NCBI GenBank assembly: GCA_043784465.1
Contig: JAYVYJ010000206.1
Location: 1-24,211, forward strand
Direction: 5' to 3'
DNA length: 24,211 bases
Origin: Roseiarcus sp043784465
GTDB taxonomy: Bacteria > Pseudomonadota > Alphaproteobacteria > Rhizobiales > Beijerinckiaceae
Positions 14,923 through 22,559 of this stretch are shown piece after piece; the first letter of the stretch is position 1, and each line of letters opens with the position of its first letter. Position numbers and translations under genes: made by a program. Below the pieces are notes generated by a model. That model was not told where the DNA came from and did not search any database. It worked only from the letters and a program-made list of their open reading frames with translations.

Positions 14923-15873
14923 ATGCTCGACATGCCGCCATTGCAATTCGCGGATTTGCCGGGCCTGCGTATGGGCTACTACGACGCCGGGCCCAAGGAC
15001 GATCCCGCGCCTCTGGTGCTGCTCCACGGCTGGCCGGAACTGGCGTTCTCCTGGCGCCATCAGATCAAGGCCTTCGCGCAGGCAGGCCGCCGCGTGATCG
15101 CGCCCGACCAGCGCGGCTATGGCGCAACGCCGGGGCCGGCGGCGGTCGAAGCCTACGACCTCGACCATCTGGCCGGCGACGTCGCGCATCTGCTCGATCA
15201 TTTAGGCGTCGAAAAGGCTGTGATCGTCGGCCATGACTGGGGTGGCATCGTGGCCTGGGGTCTTGCGCTTCGCCATCCCCAGCGCACGGCGGGCGTGGTC
15301 GGCCTCAACACGCCTCATTACGCGCGGCCCCCGGCCGACCCCATCGCCATCCTGCGCCGCCGCCACGGCGACAGCATGTATATCGTGCAGTTTCAGGATT
15401 CGGATGCTCCCGACCGCATCTTCGCCGATCGCGTCGAGGCGACCTTCGACGCTCTGATGCGCAAGCCGCCTTCCCGCCCCAACGACCCGACCAACCTCGA
15501 CCTCGTCAGCCTCGTCGAACAATACGAACCCGCGCGCGACACCCGCGCGTCAATCCTCGACGCCGATGAAAGAGCCGTGTTCGTCGAGACCTTCCGCCGC
15601 ACGGGATTCACCGGCGGAATCAACTGGTATCGCAATTTCACGCGCAATTGGGAGCGCGCCGCGAGCCTCGATCACGTCATCCGCGTCCCCTGCCTGATGA
15701 TCGTCGCCGAGAAGGACGCCGTGCTGCCGCCCTCGGCCTCGCAGGGCATGGAGGCTTTGATACCCGACCTGGAACGCCACAACGTCGAGGACAGCGGCCA
15801 CTGGACGCAGCAGGAGCAACCCGACCAGGTGGGTCGCGTGATCCTCGACTGGCGCCGCCGCCGGTTCGGCTGA
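14923..15873 (+). CDS. Alpha/beta-fold hydrolase, epoxide hydrolase-like
   Basis: A 316-residue alpha/beta hydrolase of the epoxide hydrolase group. Seen are the oxyanion motif HGWPE (35-39), DQRGYGATPGP, and the nucleophile elbow GHDWGG with Asp105 in place of Ser, which points to epoxide hydrolase or dehalogenase chemistry. A cap domain follows with GGINWYRNF, a likely Tyr epoxide-opening site. The acid is Asp265 in AEKDAVLPP and the base His293 in GHWTQQEQP. HGWPE and the cap Tyr favour epoxide hydrolase over haloalkane dehalogenase. ATG 14923 has GGGAGG upstream. It starts 29 bases after the dehydrogenase gene and is probably co-transcribed. In an alkene- or methane-oxidising host it could detoxify epoxides; the substrate is not visible. 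Confidence 0.9.
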   Translation: MLDMPPLQFADLPGLRMGYYDAGPKDDPAPLVLLHGWPELAFSWRHQIKAFAQAGRRVIAPDQRGYGATPGPAAVEAYDLDHLAGDVAHLLDHLGVEKAVIVGHDWGGIVAWGLALRHPQRTAGVVGLNTPHYARPPADPIAILRRRHGDSMYIVQFQDSDAPDRIFADRVEATFDALMRKPPSRPNDPTNLDLVSLVEQYEPARDTRASILDADERAVFVETFRRTGFTGGINWYRNFTRNWERAASLDHVIRVPCLMIVAEKDAVLPPSASQGMEALIPDLERHNVEDSGHWTQQEQPDQVGRVILDWRRRRFG

Positions 15874-15949
15874 GCGGGGGATAAATCCGCAACGCCCTTG
15901 GCGCAGAGCCCCCGGCCCGTCTATCAGCGAAGGCGACGGAGGGCGGCGG

Positions 15950-16363
15950 GTGGCGGCGGTTCAGGGCAAAAACTGCGGCGCCTGCATGATGTGCTGCATC
16001 GTGCTGGAGATCGAGGAGTTGGAAAAGCCCGCAGGCCCGGCGTGTCCCAATTGCGTCCATCCCGGCTGCCGCATCTATGCGGAGCGCCCACAGGTGTGCC
16101 GCGATTTCGAATGCGAATGGCTGACCAGCCGCACCTTGCCGCAAAACTTCCGGCCCGACCTGATCGGCACGATCCTGATGGAAGACGCCGACACGGGCGA
16201 ATATCGCGCCGTCTGCGCCCCCTCGCACGCGCTGGCGTGGCGGACCCCCCGGGTGTTCGGCCATCTCGTGGCGATGGCGAAAGCCGGCCACACGGTCGTC
16301 GCCAAGGCGGGCCTGCAGGCTTGGCGCGTGTTCGCCTCGGGCGAGGTCGGGCGCACGGTCTGA
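15950..16363 (+). CDS. YkgJ family cysteine-cluster protein
   Basis: A 137-residue protein with the YkgJ-type cysteine cluster thought to chelate zinc or iron. It has CGACMMCC (Cys9, 12, 15, 16) and, after a short gap, CPNCVHPGCRIYAERPQVCRDFECEW (landmarks Cys at about 32, 35, 40, 51, 55). Such proteins are often called Fe-S oxidoreductase-like, but metal and reaction are not established. The C-terminal half (about 60-137) has no motif I know. GTG 15950 has GGAGGGC 7 bases upstream. It stands alone between the epoxide hydrolase-like gene and glnB. Confidence 0.82.
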   Translation: MAAVQGKNCGACMMCCIVLEIEELEKPAGPACPNCVHPGCRIYAERPQVCRDFECEWLTSRTLPQNFRPDLIGTILMEDADTGEYRAVCAPSHALAWRTPRVFGHLVAMAKAGHTVVAKAGLQAWRVFASGEVGRTV

Positions 16364-16502
16364 CGGGCGCCCAGATCGCAGGCGTCTGCGGCTTTATAAC
16401 GAGCGCCGCCGCCCAGAGACTTGGCGTCCCGTGAAAATCCGTGTTACGGGCCGCCACCCCGCTGCGGGCGTGTCCCCGCTTGTCGCCGCAGGAGTCGACC
16501 CC

Positions 16503-16841
16503 ATGAAGAAGATCGAGGCGATCATCAAGCCGTTCAAGCTCGACGAGGTCAAAGAGGCGTTGCAGGAAGCCGGCGTGCAAGGGATCACGGTCCTCGAAGC
16601 CAAGGGCTTCGGTCGTCAGAAGGGCCACACCGAGCTTTATCGCGGCGCGGAATATGTCGTCGATTTCCTGCCCAAGGTGAAGATCGAAGTGGTGCTGGCC
16701 GACGAAAACGTCGCTCGCGCCGTGGACGCCATCCGCAAGGCCGCGCAGACCGGCCGCATCGGCGACGGCAAGATCTTCGTCTCCACCATCGACGAAGCCA
16801 TTCGCATCCGCACCGGGGAAACCGGACCGGACGCGGTCTGA
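16503..16841 (+). CDS. glnB: Nitrogen regulatory protein P-II
   Basis: A 112-residue PII signal protein. It senses 2-oxoglutarate, ATP and ADP and passes nitrogen status to targets such as the GlnE adenylyltransferase and NtrB. The T-loop is HTELYRGAEYVVDFLPK with Tyr51 as the uridylylation site. The B-loop TGRIGDGKIFV and the C-terminal RIRTGETGPDAV are intact. ATG 16503 with AGGAG 8 bases upstream gives the exact family length. A longer frame from 16431 adds residues unrelated to PII. It is followed by glnA after 34 bases, the standard alphaproteobacterial order. In relatives the operon has an NtrC-activated promoter; I see no convincing -24/-12 element in 16364-16502, only a lone TATAAC at 16395. 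Confidence 0.97.
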   Translation: MKKIEAIIKPFKLDEVKEALQEAGVQGITVLEAKGFGRQKGHTELYRGAEYVVDFLPKVKIEVVLADENVARAVDAIRKAAQTGRIGDGKIFVSTIDEAIRIRTGETGPDAV

Positions 16842-16875
16842 TAAGCCCCAAACAGCGGGAACAAGGGAGCCCTGA

Positions 16876-18285
16876 ATGAAAACGGCGCACGACGTTCTCA
16901 AGCATATCAAGGAAAACGACATCAAATATGTGGACCTCAGGTTCACCGATCCGCGCGGCAAGTGGCAGCATGTCACGTTCGATCAGTCTCTGATTGACGA
17001 AGACGCGTTCGCCGACGGCCTGATGTTCGACGGCTCGTCGATTGCAGGCTGGAAGGCGATCAACGAATCCGACATGACGCTGATGCCTGATCCGACCTCC
17101 GCCTGCCTCGATCCCTTCTTCGCGGCTTCCACGCTCGTGCTGGTGTGCGACATTCTCGACCCCGCCAGCGGCCAGCCCTACAACCGCGACCCGCGCTCCA
17201 TCGCCAAGAAGGCGGAGACCTATCTGAAGTCGACAGGAATCGGCGACACCTGCTTCATCGGCCCCGAGGCCGAGTTCTTCGTATTCGACGACGTGCAGTT
17301 CAAGGTCGATCCCTACAACACCGGCTTCCGGCTCGATCATGTCGAACTTCCCGACAATTCCGACACGCCCTACGAGGGCGGCAACCTTGGGCATCGCGTG
17401 CGCACCAAGGGCGGCTATTTCCCGGTGCCGCCGGTCGATTCCGGGCAGGACATGCGCGGCGAAATGCTGAAGGCGATGGCCGACATGGGCGCCGTGGTGG
17501 AGAAGCACCACCACGAGGTCGCCTCCGCGCAGCACGAACTGGGCCTCAAGTTCGGCCCGTTGACGCTGATGGCCGACCATATGCAGGTCTACAAATATTG
17601 CATCCATCAGGTCGCGCAGAGCTACGGCAAGACGGCGACGTTCATGCCCAAGCCGATCTATGGCGACAACGGTTCAGGCATGCACGTCCATCAGTCGATC
17701 TGGAAGAACGGCAAGCCGGTGATGGCGGGCGACAAATACGCCGACCTCAGCCAGGAATGCCTTTGGTACATCGGCGGCATCATCCGCCACGCCAAAGCGC
17801 TCAACGGCTTCACCAACCCCTCGACCAACAGCTACAAGCGCCTTGTGCCCGGGTATGAAGCGCCGGTGCTGCTCGCCTACAGCGCGCGCAACCGCTCGGC
17901 CTCCTGCCGAATCCCCTGGACGTCGAACCCCAAGGCCAAGCGCGTCGAGGTGCGCTTCCCCGATCCCGTCGCAAACCCCTATCTCGCCTTCGCGGCGCTG
18001 CTGATGGCGGGCCTCGACGGTATTAAGAACAAGATCGACCCGGGTCCGGCGATGGACAAGGACCTCTACGACCTGCCCCCCAAGGAACTCAAGAAGATCC
18101 CGACCGTGTGCGGATCGTTGCGGGAGGCGCTCGCCAATCTCGACAAGGACCGCGCGTTCCTCAAGGCGGGCGACGTGTTCAACGACGACTTCATCGACAG
18201 CTACATCGACCTCAAGATGACCGAAGTGCAGCGCTTCGAAATGACGCCGCACCCGGTCGAGTTCGACATGTATTATTCCTGCTGA
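16876..18285 (+). CDS. glnA: Glutamine synthetase type I
   Basis: A 469-residue class I-beta glutamine synthetase making glutamine from glutamate, ammonia and ATP; it forms dodecamers in the cytosol. Signature stretches are MFDGSSIAGWKAINESDM, GPEAEFFVFDD, the ATP-binding KPIYGDNGSGMHVHQS, and NRSASCRIPW. Tyr398 in DLYDLPP is the adenylylation site used by GlnE, which links its activity to PII. Start ATG has GGGAG upstream. The gene is second in the glnB operon and ends 20 bases before a strong hairpin terminator. Nothing unusual is visible. Confidence 0.98.
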   Translation: MKTAHDVLKHIKENDIKYVDLRFTDPRGKWQHVTFDQSLIDEDAFADGLMFDGSSIAGWKAINESDMTLMPDPTSACLDPFFAASTLVLVCDILDPASGQPYNRDPRSIAKKAETYLKSTGIGDTCFIGPEAEFFVFDDVQFKVDPYNTGFRLDHVELPDNSDTPYEGGNLGHRVRTKGGYFPVPPVDSGQDMRGEMLKAMADMGAVVEKHHHEVASAQHELGLKFGPLTLMADHMQVYKYCIHQVAQSYGKTATFMPKPIYGDNGSGMHVHQSIWKNGKPVMAGDKYADLSQECLWYIGGIIRHAKALNGFTNPSTNSYKRLVPGYEAPVLLAYSARNRSASCRIPWTSNPKAKRVEVRFPDPVANPYLAFAALLMAGLDGIKNKIDPGPAMDKDLYDLPPKELKKIPTVCGSLREALANLDKDRAFLKAGDVFNDDFIDSYIDLKMTEVQRFEMTPHPVEFDMYYSC

Positions 18286-18305
18286 TCGGGCAGGGGTCGC
18301 AACGC

Positions 18306-18340
18306 AAAAAGGTGCGGCCTCGCGGCCGCACCTTTTTCTT
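18306..18340 (+). terminator. Strong Rho-independent terminator after glnA
   Basis: Perfect 14-bp arms: A5 plus GGTGCGGCC (18306-18319) and GGCCGCACC plus T5 (18324-18337), loop TCGC. The A-run on the left and T-run on the right allow action in both directions, which fits the convergent GGDEF-EAL gene. Outer bases gcaaa/tttgc extend the pairing. Confidence 0.92.
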
Positions 18341-18475
18341 TGCGTCAGCGCCAGATCATACAAAAGCGCCAAGTCGTGCGAATTCCGCCCGATCGCGTCG
18401 GTCTGGCGGGCCGCACTTGGGAGAGCGGGCGTGCCACCTGCTCTGGCCGCCCGGGTCCGCTCGCGGGAAACGGTA

Positions 18476-20743
18476 TCAGGCGACCGCCTGCTCATCGCCG
18501 GGCGGCGCAAAAAAGCGATCCAGCTCCGCCATCGGCGTGGCGCGCCCGAACAGCCAGCCCTGACCTTCGGCCGGCACGCCGACGGCGCGCGCGCGTTCAA
18601 GCTGCTCCTCCGTTTCGACGCCCTCGAAGGTCACGCGCATGCCGAGCTGCGACGAGAGCCGCGCGATGTTGGAGACCAGAACGTCGGCCTTGCGGCTTTG
18701 ACCCAGCTGCTGGGTAAAGCTCTTGTCGATCTTCACCTTGTCAAGCGGCAGGCTCATCAGGTGGCTGAGGCTCGAATATCCGGTGCCAAAATCGTCGAGG
18801 GCGATGCGCACGCCCATCGCCCTCACCTCTTCCAGAATGCGGCGCGCCTCGTCGCCGCCCTCCAGGGCCGCCGTCTCGGTGATCTCCAGTTCGAGGCGGT
18901 TGGGCGGCAGACCGGAAGCCCCCAGCGCGCGGCGCACCGCGTCGAGCAGCGTATCGAACTGACGTGCGGATACGTTGACGCCCACCCGCACCGGCTGCGA
19001 CCAGCGCATGGCGTCCTCGCAGGCGCGCATGAGCGCCCAGGCGCCGAACGAATGCATGAGGTTCAGTTCTTCGAGCACCGGCACGAACAGCACTGGCGAA
19101 ACGACGCCGCGCACCGGATGGCGCCATTGCGCCAGCGCCTCGAAGCTGACGAGATCCCCGGTCTCCAGATCGACGATGGGCTGGTAGCGCAGTTCGAAGG
19201 TGCGGGCGGCGAGCGCGGACTGGAGATCCAGTTCGAGCAGCCGGCGCTCGCGCAGGCGGTCGTTCATCGTGGTTTCGTAAAGCCGGCAGGCGCCGCGTTT
19301 TTCGCGCTTGGCGGTGTAGAGCGCCATGTCGGCGTGCTGGAGCAGCGTCTCCATGCTGGTCAGACCGTCGCCGCAGACCGCGACGCCCACGCTCGCGCCC
19401 ACAACGATCTCCGCGCCCTCGACCCACATCGGCCGCGACAATTCCGCGATCAGCCGTTCTGCGAAGCCGATCATCGCCTTCTCGTCCCGGCCTTGCCGCA
19501 AGATCACGAATTCGTCGCCGCCCCAGCGCGCCGCGAACGCCTCGTCCCCCACCACATGGCGCAACCGGTTGGCGCTTTCCATCAGCACACGGTCGCCGAC
19601 CTTGTGGCCCATCGTGTCGTTGACCTGTTTGAACCGGTCGAGATCGAGGAACAACACTTCGGTGCGCACGCTCAGGCCGCGCACGGCGCACAGCGTGTCG
19701 GCCAGACGCGCCTCGAACGAGCTTCGGTTGGGCAGGCCGGTCATCGCGTCGATGCGGGCGGCCACGTCGAGCGCTTCGCGCGCGCGTCGCTGCTCGGTCA
19801 CGTCCTGCGCCACCAGCACCCAGCCGCCTTCGTCGTTGCGCTTGACGGTGACGTCGCGCACACGCCCGTCCGCGCCGACCAGTTCCCGCCGCACCACCCC
19901 GTCGCCAACGCGCGTCGTCTCGAAACTCGCCGTCACGCCGGCCGCCTCGACGGCGTCGAGCGCCTTGTGGCGCCTCGCCAGCCGCACCAAAGCGCCAAAG
20001 CGAACGCCCTGAAGCGAACGGCCCTTCGGGAGGCCGAAACACTCGGTCAGTTGAGCGTTGGCGACTGAAATCCGCATGTCGCTGTCAATCATACACATGA
20101 CGTGCGACATATTGTCGATGGCGAAGCGGAAGCGCGTGGCGACAGTTTCGGATCCCCGGCGATGGATGATCTCGGAGCGCAGAATCGCGCGCAGGCGTTC
20201 GGCGGAATTGTAGACGAAATGCGCGACCATAACTTCGATGATCGCCGCAATGTAAAACGGCCCTCCTCGCAGAGAGAACGCGACGACGATCGGCACGCAA
20301 ATCGCAAGCAACTGCGTCAGCACGACCCGGCGCACGGCGAAAAAGCGTAGGGCGATGCTCATCACGTTGAGCATGTGCAGAGTGACGACCACCGCAACGA
20401 TCAGCAGGCTGTCGGTTTCGAACAGTCCCCAGACCGTCAGCACGGCGATCGTCAGCAGATAGGCGAACGAGCACACGCCGAAGCCGATCTCGCGCCACCG
20501 CGAAAGACCGTCGACGCTGCGGCGCACGAGCGAAACACGAAACAATGTCAGCGCGGGCGCGGCGATCGCGACGTAGAGCGGCGTCGATTGTCCCGTAAGC
20601 ATCCAGCAGAAAATGGCGACGATCATGGTCATCGCAGCGCCGACGATCAGCGTCGTGAAGTCGGCGTAGATCGCGTCTTTCAGCCGCATCTGCGAATCGT
20701 CCGGAAGGGGAAATCCCGGCACCATTATTTTTCTATTCGGCAT
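18476..20743 (-). CDS. Membrane PAS-GGDEF-EAL cyclic-di-GMP enzyme
   Basis: A 755-residue protein with both synthesis and breakdown domains for cyclic-di-GMP. About six membrane helices (28-205) form an N-terminal sensor unlike MHYT or CHASE that I can name. A PAS-like domain follows (about 212-320: FRFAIDNMSHVMCMIDSDMR, with VLVAQDVTEQRRAREAL as its exit helix). GGDEF domain: DAMTGLPNRSSFE, LDLDRFKQVND, and an intact RWGGDEF (about 406). The RxxD inhibitory site expected five residues before it is absent (GDEA). EAL domain: SFEALAQWRHP (about 532), VNVSARQF, ELEITETA, DDFGTGYSSL, KIDKSF and FEGVETEEQ are all present, so phosphodiesterase activity is likely. Start ATG 20743 has AGGCGG just upstream. 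A longer frame up to 20905 adds no membrane or family sequence. Which activity dominates cannot be told. Confidence 0.92.
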   Translation of the reverse strand: MPNRKIMVPGFPLPDDSQMRLKDAIYADFTTLIVGAAMTMIVAIFCWMLTGQSTPLYVAIAAPALTLFRVSLVRRSVDGLSRWREIGFGVCSFAYLLTIAVLTVWGLFETDSLLIVAVVVTLHMLNVMSIALRFFAVRRVVLTQLLAICVPIVVAFSLRGGPFYIAAIIEVMVAHFVYNSAERLRAILRSEIIHRRGSETVATRFRFAIDNMSHVMCMIDSDMRISVANAQLTECFGLPKGRSLQGVRFGALVRLARRHKALDAVEAAGVTASFETTRVGDGVVRRELVGADGRVRDVTVKRNDEGGWVLVAQDVTEQRRAREALDVAARIDAMTGLPNRSSFEARLADTLCAVRGLSVRTEVLFLDLDRFKQVNDTMGHKVGDRVLMESANRLRHVVGDEAFAARWGGDEFVILRQGRDEKAMIGFAERLIAELSRPMWVEGAEIVVGASVGVAVCGDGLTSMETLLQHADMALYTAKREKRGACRLYETTMNDRLRERRLLELDLQSALAARTFELRYQPIVDLETGDLVSFEALAQWRHPVRGVVSPVLFVPVLEELNLMHSFGAWALMRACEDAMRWSQPVRVGVNVSARQFDTLLDAVRRALGASGLPPNRLELEITETAALEGGDEARRILEEVRAMGVRIALDDFGTGYSSLSHLMSLPLDKVKIDKSFTQQLGQSRKADVLVSNIARLSSQLGMRVTFEGVETEEQLERARAVGVPAEGQGWLFGRATPMAELDRFFAPPGDEQAVA

Positions 20744-20909
20744 TGCCCGCCTGTGGGGTGATGACCATGCCGTTGTAGACTTGAAAAAATTAAAGAGAAG
20801 TTGGGACTTATCGCCCGATTGCGAACGCGCTGCGACCGAAACCGTGACGAATTGGCAAGACTTCCACGAGTAAAAAGTGGACGGCCCGTTCGAATTGGAG
20901 GTCAATTTG

Positions 20910-21482
20910 ATGGAAAGATTTTCATCGCCGCCAGATGGCGAAGGCGTACCCTTTTTGACAATTGCTGAAATCAGTTCGCGCGATTTCTATCGAGCGCGGC
21001 AATATTTCGGCTTTTCCGGCTGGGATAACTATCAGGACTTCTGCGTTGAGCGAGAGTGTCTCCAGTTGGGATATGAATCGGCGGGCGTCCGGGCGCCGCG
21101 CCAGAGGGTGCCCTTGGCGGCCTTTCAGGGATGGTCGCGGCTCACCGGCGCGCCGCTCGATCTCGACGGGCTCGACGAATTCGCCGCCCATTGGCGCTAC
21201 CGCGCGCATCGTCCCGTCGCACGCGCGCGAGGCCAGTTCGGCGCGCCGGGCCAGCCCGAGCGCCACGCCGTCGCCATCGAGGGCGAACAACTCGTCGTCG
21301 TGAGCGAGGACGTCTACGTCCGATGGCGCGACGAATTTAGCGCCGGCGCGCCCTTTCCCCCGCCTGATCTTGACGCCTACGCGATGCAGGTCGTCGCCTG
21401 CTGCCTGGCCTCGTCCTCTCGCGCGCGGCGGTCGGCGGTAAAGATCGTAAGGAAATCAGCGTCCGAGTTGGACGAACGTTGA
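20910..21482 (+). CDS. Hypothetical protein, convergent overlap with the acyl synthase gene
   Basis: A 190-residue protein with no recognised domain, signal peptide or membrane segment. The N-terminal half has YFGFSGWDNYQDFCVERE and RVPLAAFQGWSRLTG, which look like a folded, possibly DNA- or ligand-associated unit of unknown type. The C-terminus (ARRSAVKIVRKSASELDER) is charged. ATG 20910 has TTGGAGG 8 bases upstream, a better start than GTG at 20877. Its last 106 bases run through the 3' end of the leftward acyl synthase gene. It is divergent from the GGDEF-EAL gene across 166 bases that are AT-richer than the neighbourhood and should hold both promoters. A true protein is likely from the ribosome site and non-random composition. 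Confidence 0.65.
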   Translation: MERFSSPPDGEGVPFLTIAEISSRDFYRARQYFGFSGWDNYQDFCVERECLQLGYESAGVRAPRQRVPLAAFQGWSRLTGAPLDLDGLDEFAAHWRYRAHRPVARARGQFGAPGQPERHAVAIEGEQLVVVSEDVYVRWRDEFSAGAPFPPPDLDAYAMQVVACCLASSSRARRSAVKIVRKSASELDER

Positions 21483-22138
21483 TAGAGCGACGCGCGCTCC
21501 TGCGGCGTCGAACGGTCGAACGGAAAACGCTTGGCGAGCACGCGCCGCGCCTTGCGACATTCCAGCGCCAACAGCATGTTGGGACGGGTCAGGGGGGGAT
21601 AGGGACGCGGGGGCGCCCAGACAACCGCCCCGCCCATCCGCCGATAAGCGCCCGCGACTTCTTCGCGGCAGGCGGCGGTGATGAAGTCGGCGCCGAAAAA
21701 ATCGTCGGCCATGAACGGCGCACGGATGCCCAAGTAAGGCAGAAACGGATAGGCGCGCGCGAAATCCAGCCGCGTCGTCATTCGCGAGGCGTCGACGATC
21801 AAGGCGCCCGCTTCCAGATGCGGACCGACGATGTCAGGGAAACCCCGCATCACCGGCATGAAATGCTCGGGCCGAGAAGCGATGTGCAGGCGGATCGAGA
21901 CCGCGAGTTCCCCGTCGATGTAGCACGCGATCAGCCAAGCGTTTGGGCTGTCGTCGTCAGGGTCGGTGAACAACCCTTGTTCATTCGGTTCAATATATCC
22001 CTCCCGGAGATAGGCTTCATAACGCATCCGGAAAATCTCGTCCCGATCTTCCTGAGTGTCAGCCCGCTTATATTGTACACGTTTCATCAGTTTCATTATC
22101 CGCAACGCGAAATTGGAAGTCCCCTCGTCTACGATCAC
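21377..22138 (-). CDS. N-acyl amino acid synthase, FeeM/LuxI-like acetyltransferase fold
   Basis: A 253-residue protein resembling FeeM-type N-acyl amino acid synthases and, more distantly, LuxI-type autoinducer synthases. Both use acyl-ACP or acyl-CoA with an amino donor in a GNAT-like fold. Landmarks are EIFRMRYEAYLREGYI (about 33-48), CYIDGELAVSIRLHIAS, EAGALIVDASRMTTRLDFAR, and the later VVWAPPRPYPPLTRPNMLLALEC. It is more typical of the FeeM and exosortase-associated acyltransferase groups than of true homoserine-lactone synthases. GTG 22138 is used as start. In-frame ATGs at 22096 and 22087 are alternatives, and no site has a clean ribosome-binding sequence. A perfect inverted repeat lies 22 bases upstream. 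No LuxR-type receptor is adjacent. The product, an acyl amino acid or another acyl amide, is inferred. Confidence 0.75.
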   Translation of the reverse strand: MIVDEGTSNFALRIMKLMKRVQYKRADTQEDRDEIFRMRYEAYLREGYIEPNEQGLFTDPDDDSPNAWLIACYIDGELAVSIRLHIASRPEHFMPVMRGFPDIVGPHLEAGALIVDASRMTTRLDFARAYPFLPYLGIRAPFMADDFFGADFITAACREEVAGAYRRMGGAVVWAPPRPYPPLTRPNMLLALECRKARRVLAKRFPFDRSTPQERASLYQRSSNSDADFLTIFTADRRAREDEARQQATTCIA

Positions 22139-22159
22139 GCAAAAACCCCAGCGTAAGAC

Positions 22160-22182
22160 TGATTACATTTCATTTGTAATCA
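22160..22182. promoter_or_regulatory. Candidate operator: perfect inverted repeat upstream of the acyl synthase gene
   Basis: TGATTACA (22160-22167), 7-base spacer TTTCATT, TGTAATCA (22175-22182). The arms are perfect and AT-rich in an otherwise GC-rich region, 22 bases from the GTG start of the acyl synthase. Size and symmetry suit a dimeric repressor or activator site. The spacing does not fit the TACA-N2-TGTA copper-repressor box. Confidence 0.5.
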
Positions 22183-22187
22183 TCTTC

Positions 22188-22201
22188 GGCGCTGCAGCGC
22201 C
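22188..22201. repeat. 14-bp perfect palindrome GGCGCTGCAGCGCC
   Basis: Self-complementary with no spacer, five bases beyond the inverted repeat. It may be a second protein site or a hairpin in leader RNA; GC-rich palindromes also arise by chance here. Confidence 0.35.
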
Positions 22202-22559
22202 AGCCCGTTTAATGACTTTTTAACCGTCACAGCGACGACGATTGCCGCGTTTTCGCGCAGCGACGAGTCTCGCCGTCGGCGGCATCGGAGAAAAGAGTGG
22301 CGCCAGCACGGCGGCATACACGCCGAAGGGGTCAGCCCGGAGGCGTTCGAGCGCAGCACGCCAGTCCGCGCGCGGCGTGCTATCGTCAAAAGCGCAACGT
22401 CGCGGGGTTCGCCTGCGCGCGACTGGGCGACCTTTGTGCGATTATTTCGCACGACGATTGGGGCGGGGCGGCGAAACGCTTTCAGAGTTAGGGCGCGTGG
22501 TCTAAGGGCTTAAGGCGTGACGTAAACTTTGCGCGGCGGAACACGGTCGAAGGAGGACC

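Larger units (their letters stand above)
22139..22559. other. 421-bp intergenic region between divergent genes
   Basis: Holds the upstream regions of the leftward acyl synthase and the rightward response regulator. Visible elements are a perfect 8-bp-arm inverted repeat (22160-22182), a 14-bp palindrome (22188-22201), an AT-rich patch at about 22205-22222, and AAGGAGG just before 22560. Open frames of 64-90 codons here have Arg/Ser/Ala-rich, low-complexity products and no start signals, so I do not call genes. Confidence 0.5.

Noticed and set aside
16364..16502. Sigma-54 promoter or NtrC sites expected before glnB
   Set aside because: Looked for TGGCAC-N5-TTGC and found only TGGCGT without the -12 GC element; not supported by the sequence.
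18431..20068. 545-codon plus-strand frame opposite the GGDEF-EAL gene
   Set aside because: His/Arg/Ala-rich mirror frame; the minus strand carries intact catalytic motifs.
22160..22182. Reading the inverted repeat as a copper-repressor (TACA-N2-TGTA) box or Fur box
   Set aside because: The spacer between ACA and TGT is seven bases, and the 19-bp Fur pattern is not met; kept only as a generic operator candidate.
22242..22505. Possible 87-residue protein in the gap before the response regulator
   Set aside because: Low-complexity Arg/Ser/Ala product, no ribosome site, overlapped by other random frames.
22488..22520. tRNA-like stretch (GTGGTCTAAGG)
   Set aside because: Resembles a D-arm only; no acceptor stem, anticodon arm or TTCGA arm around it.
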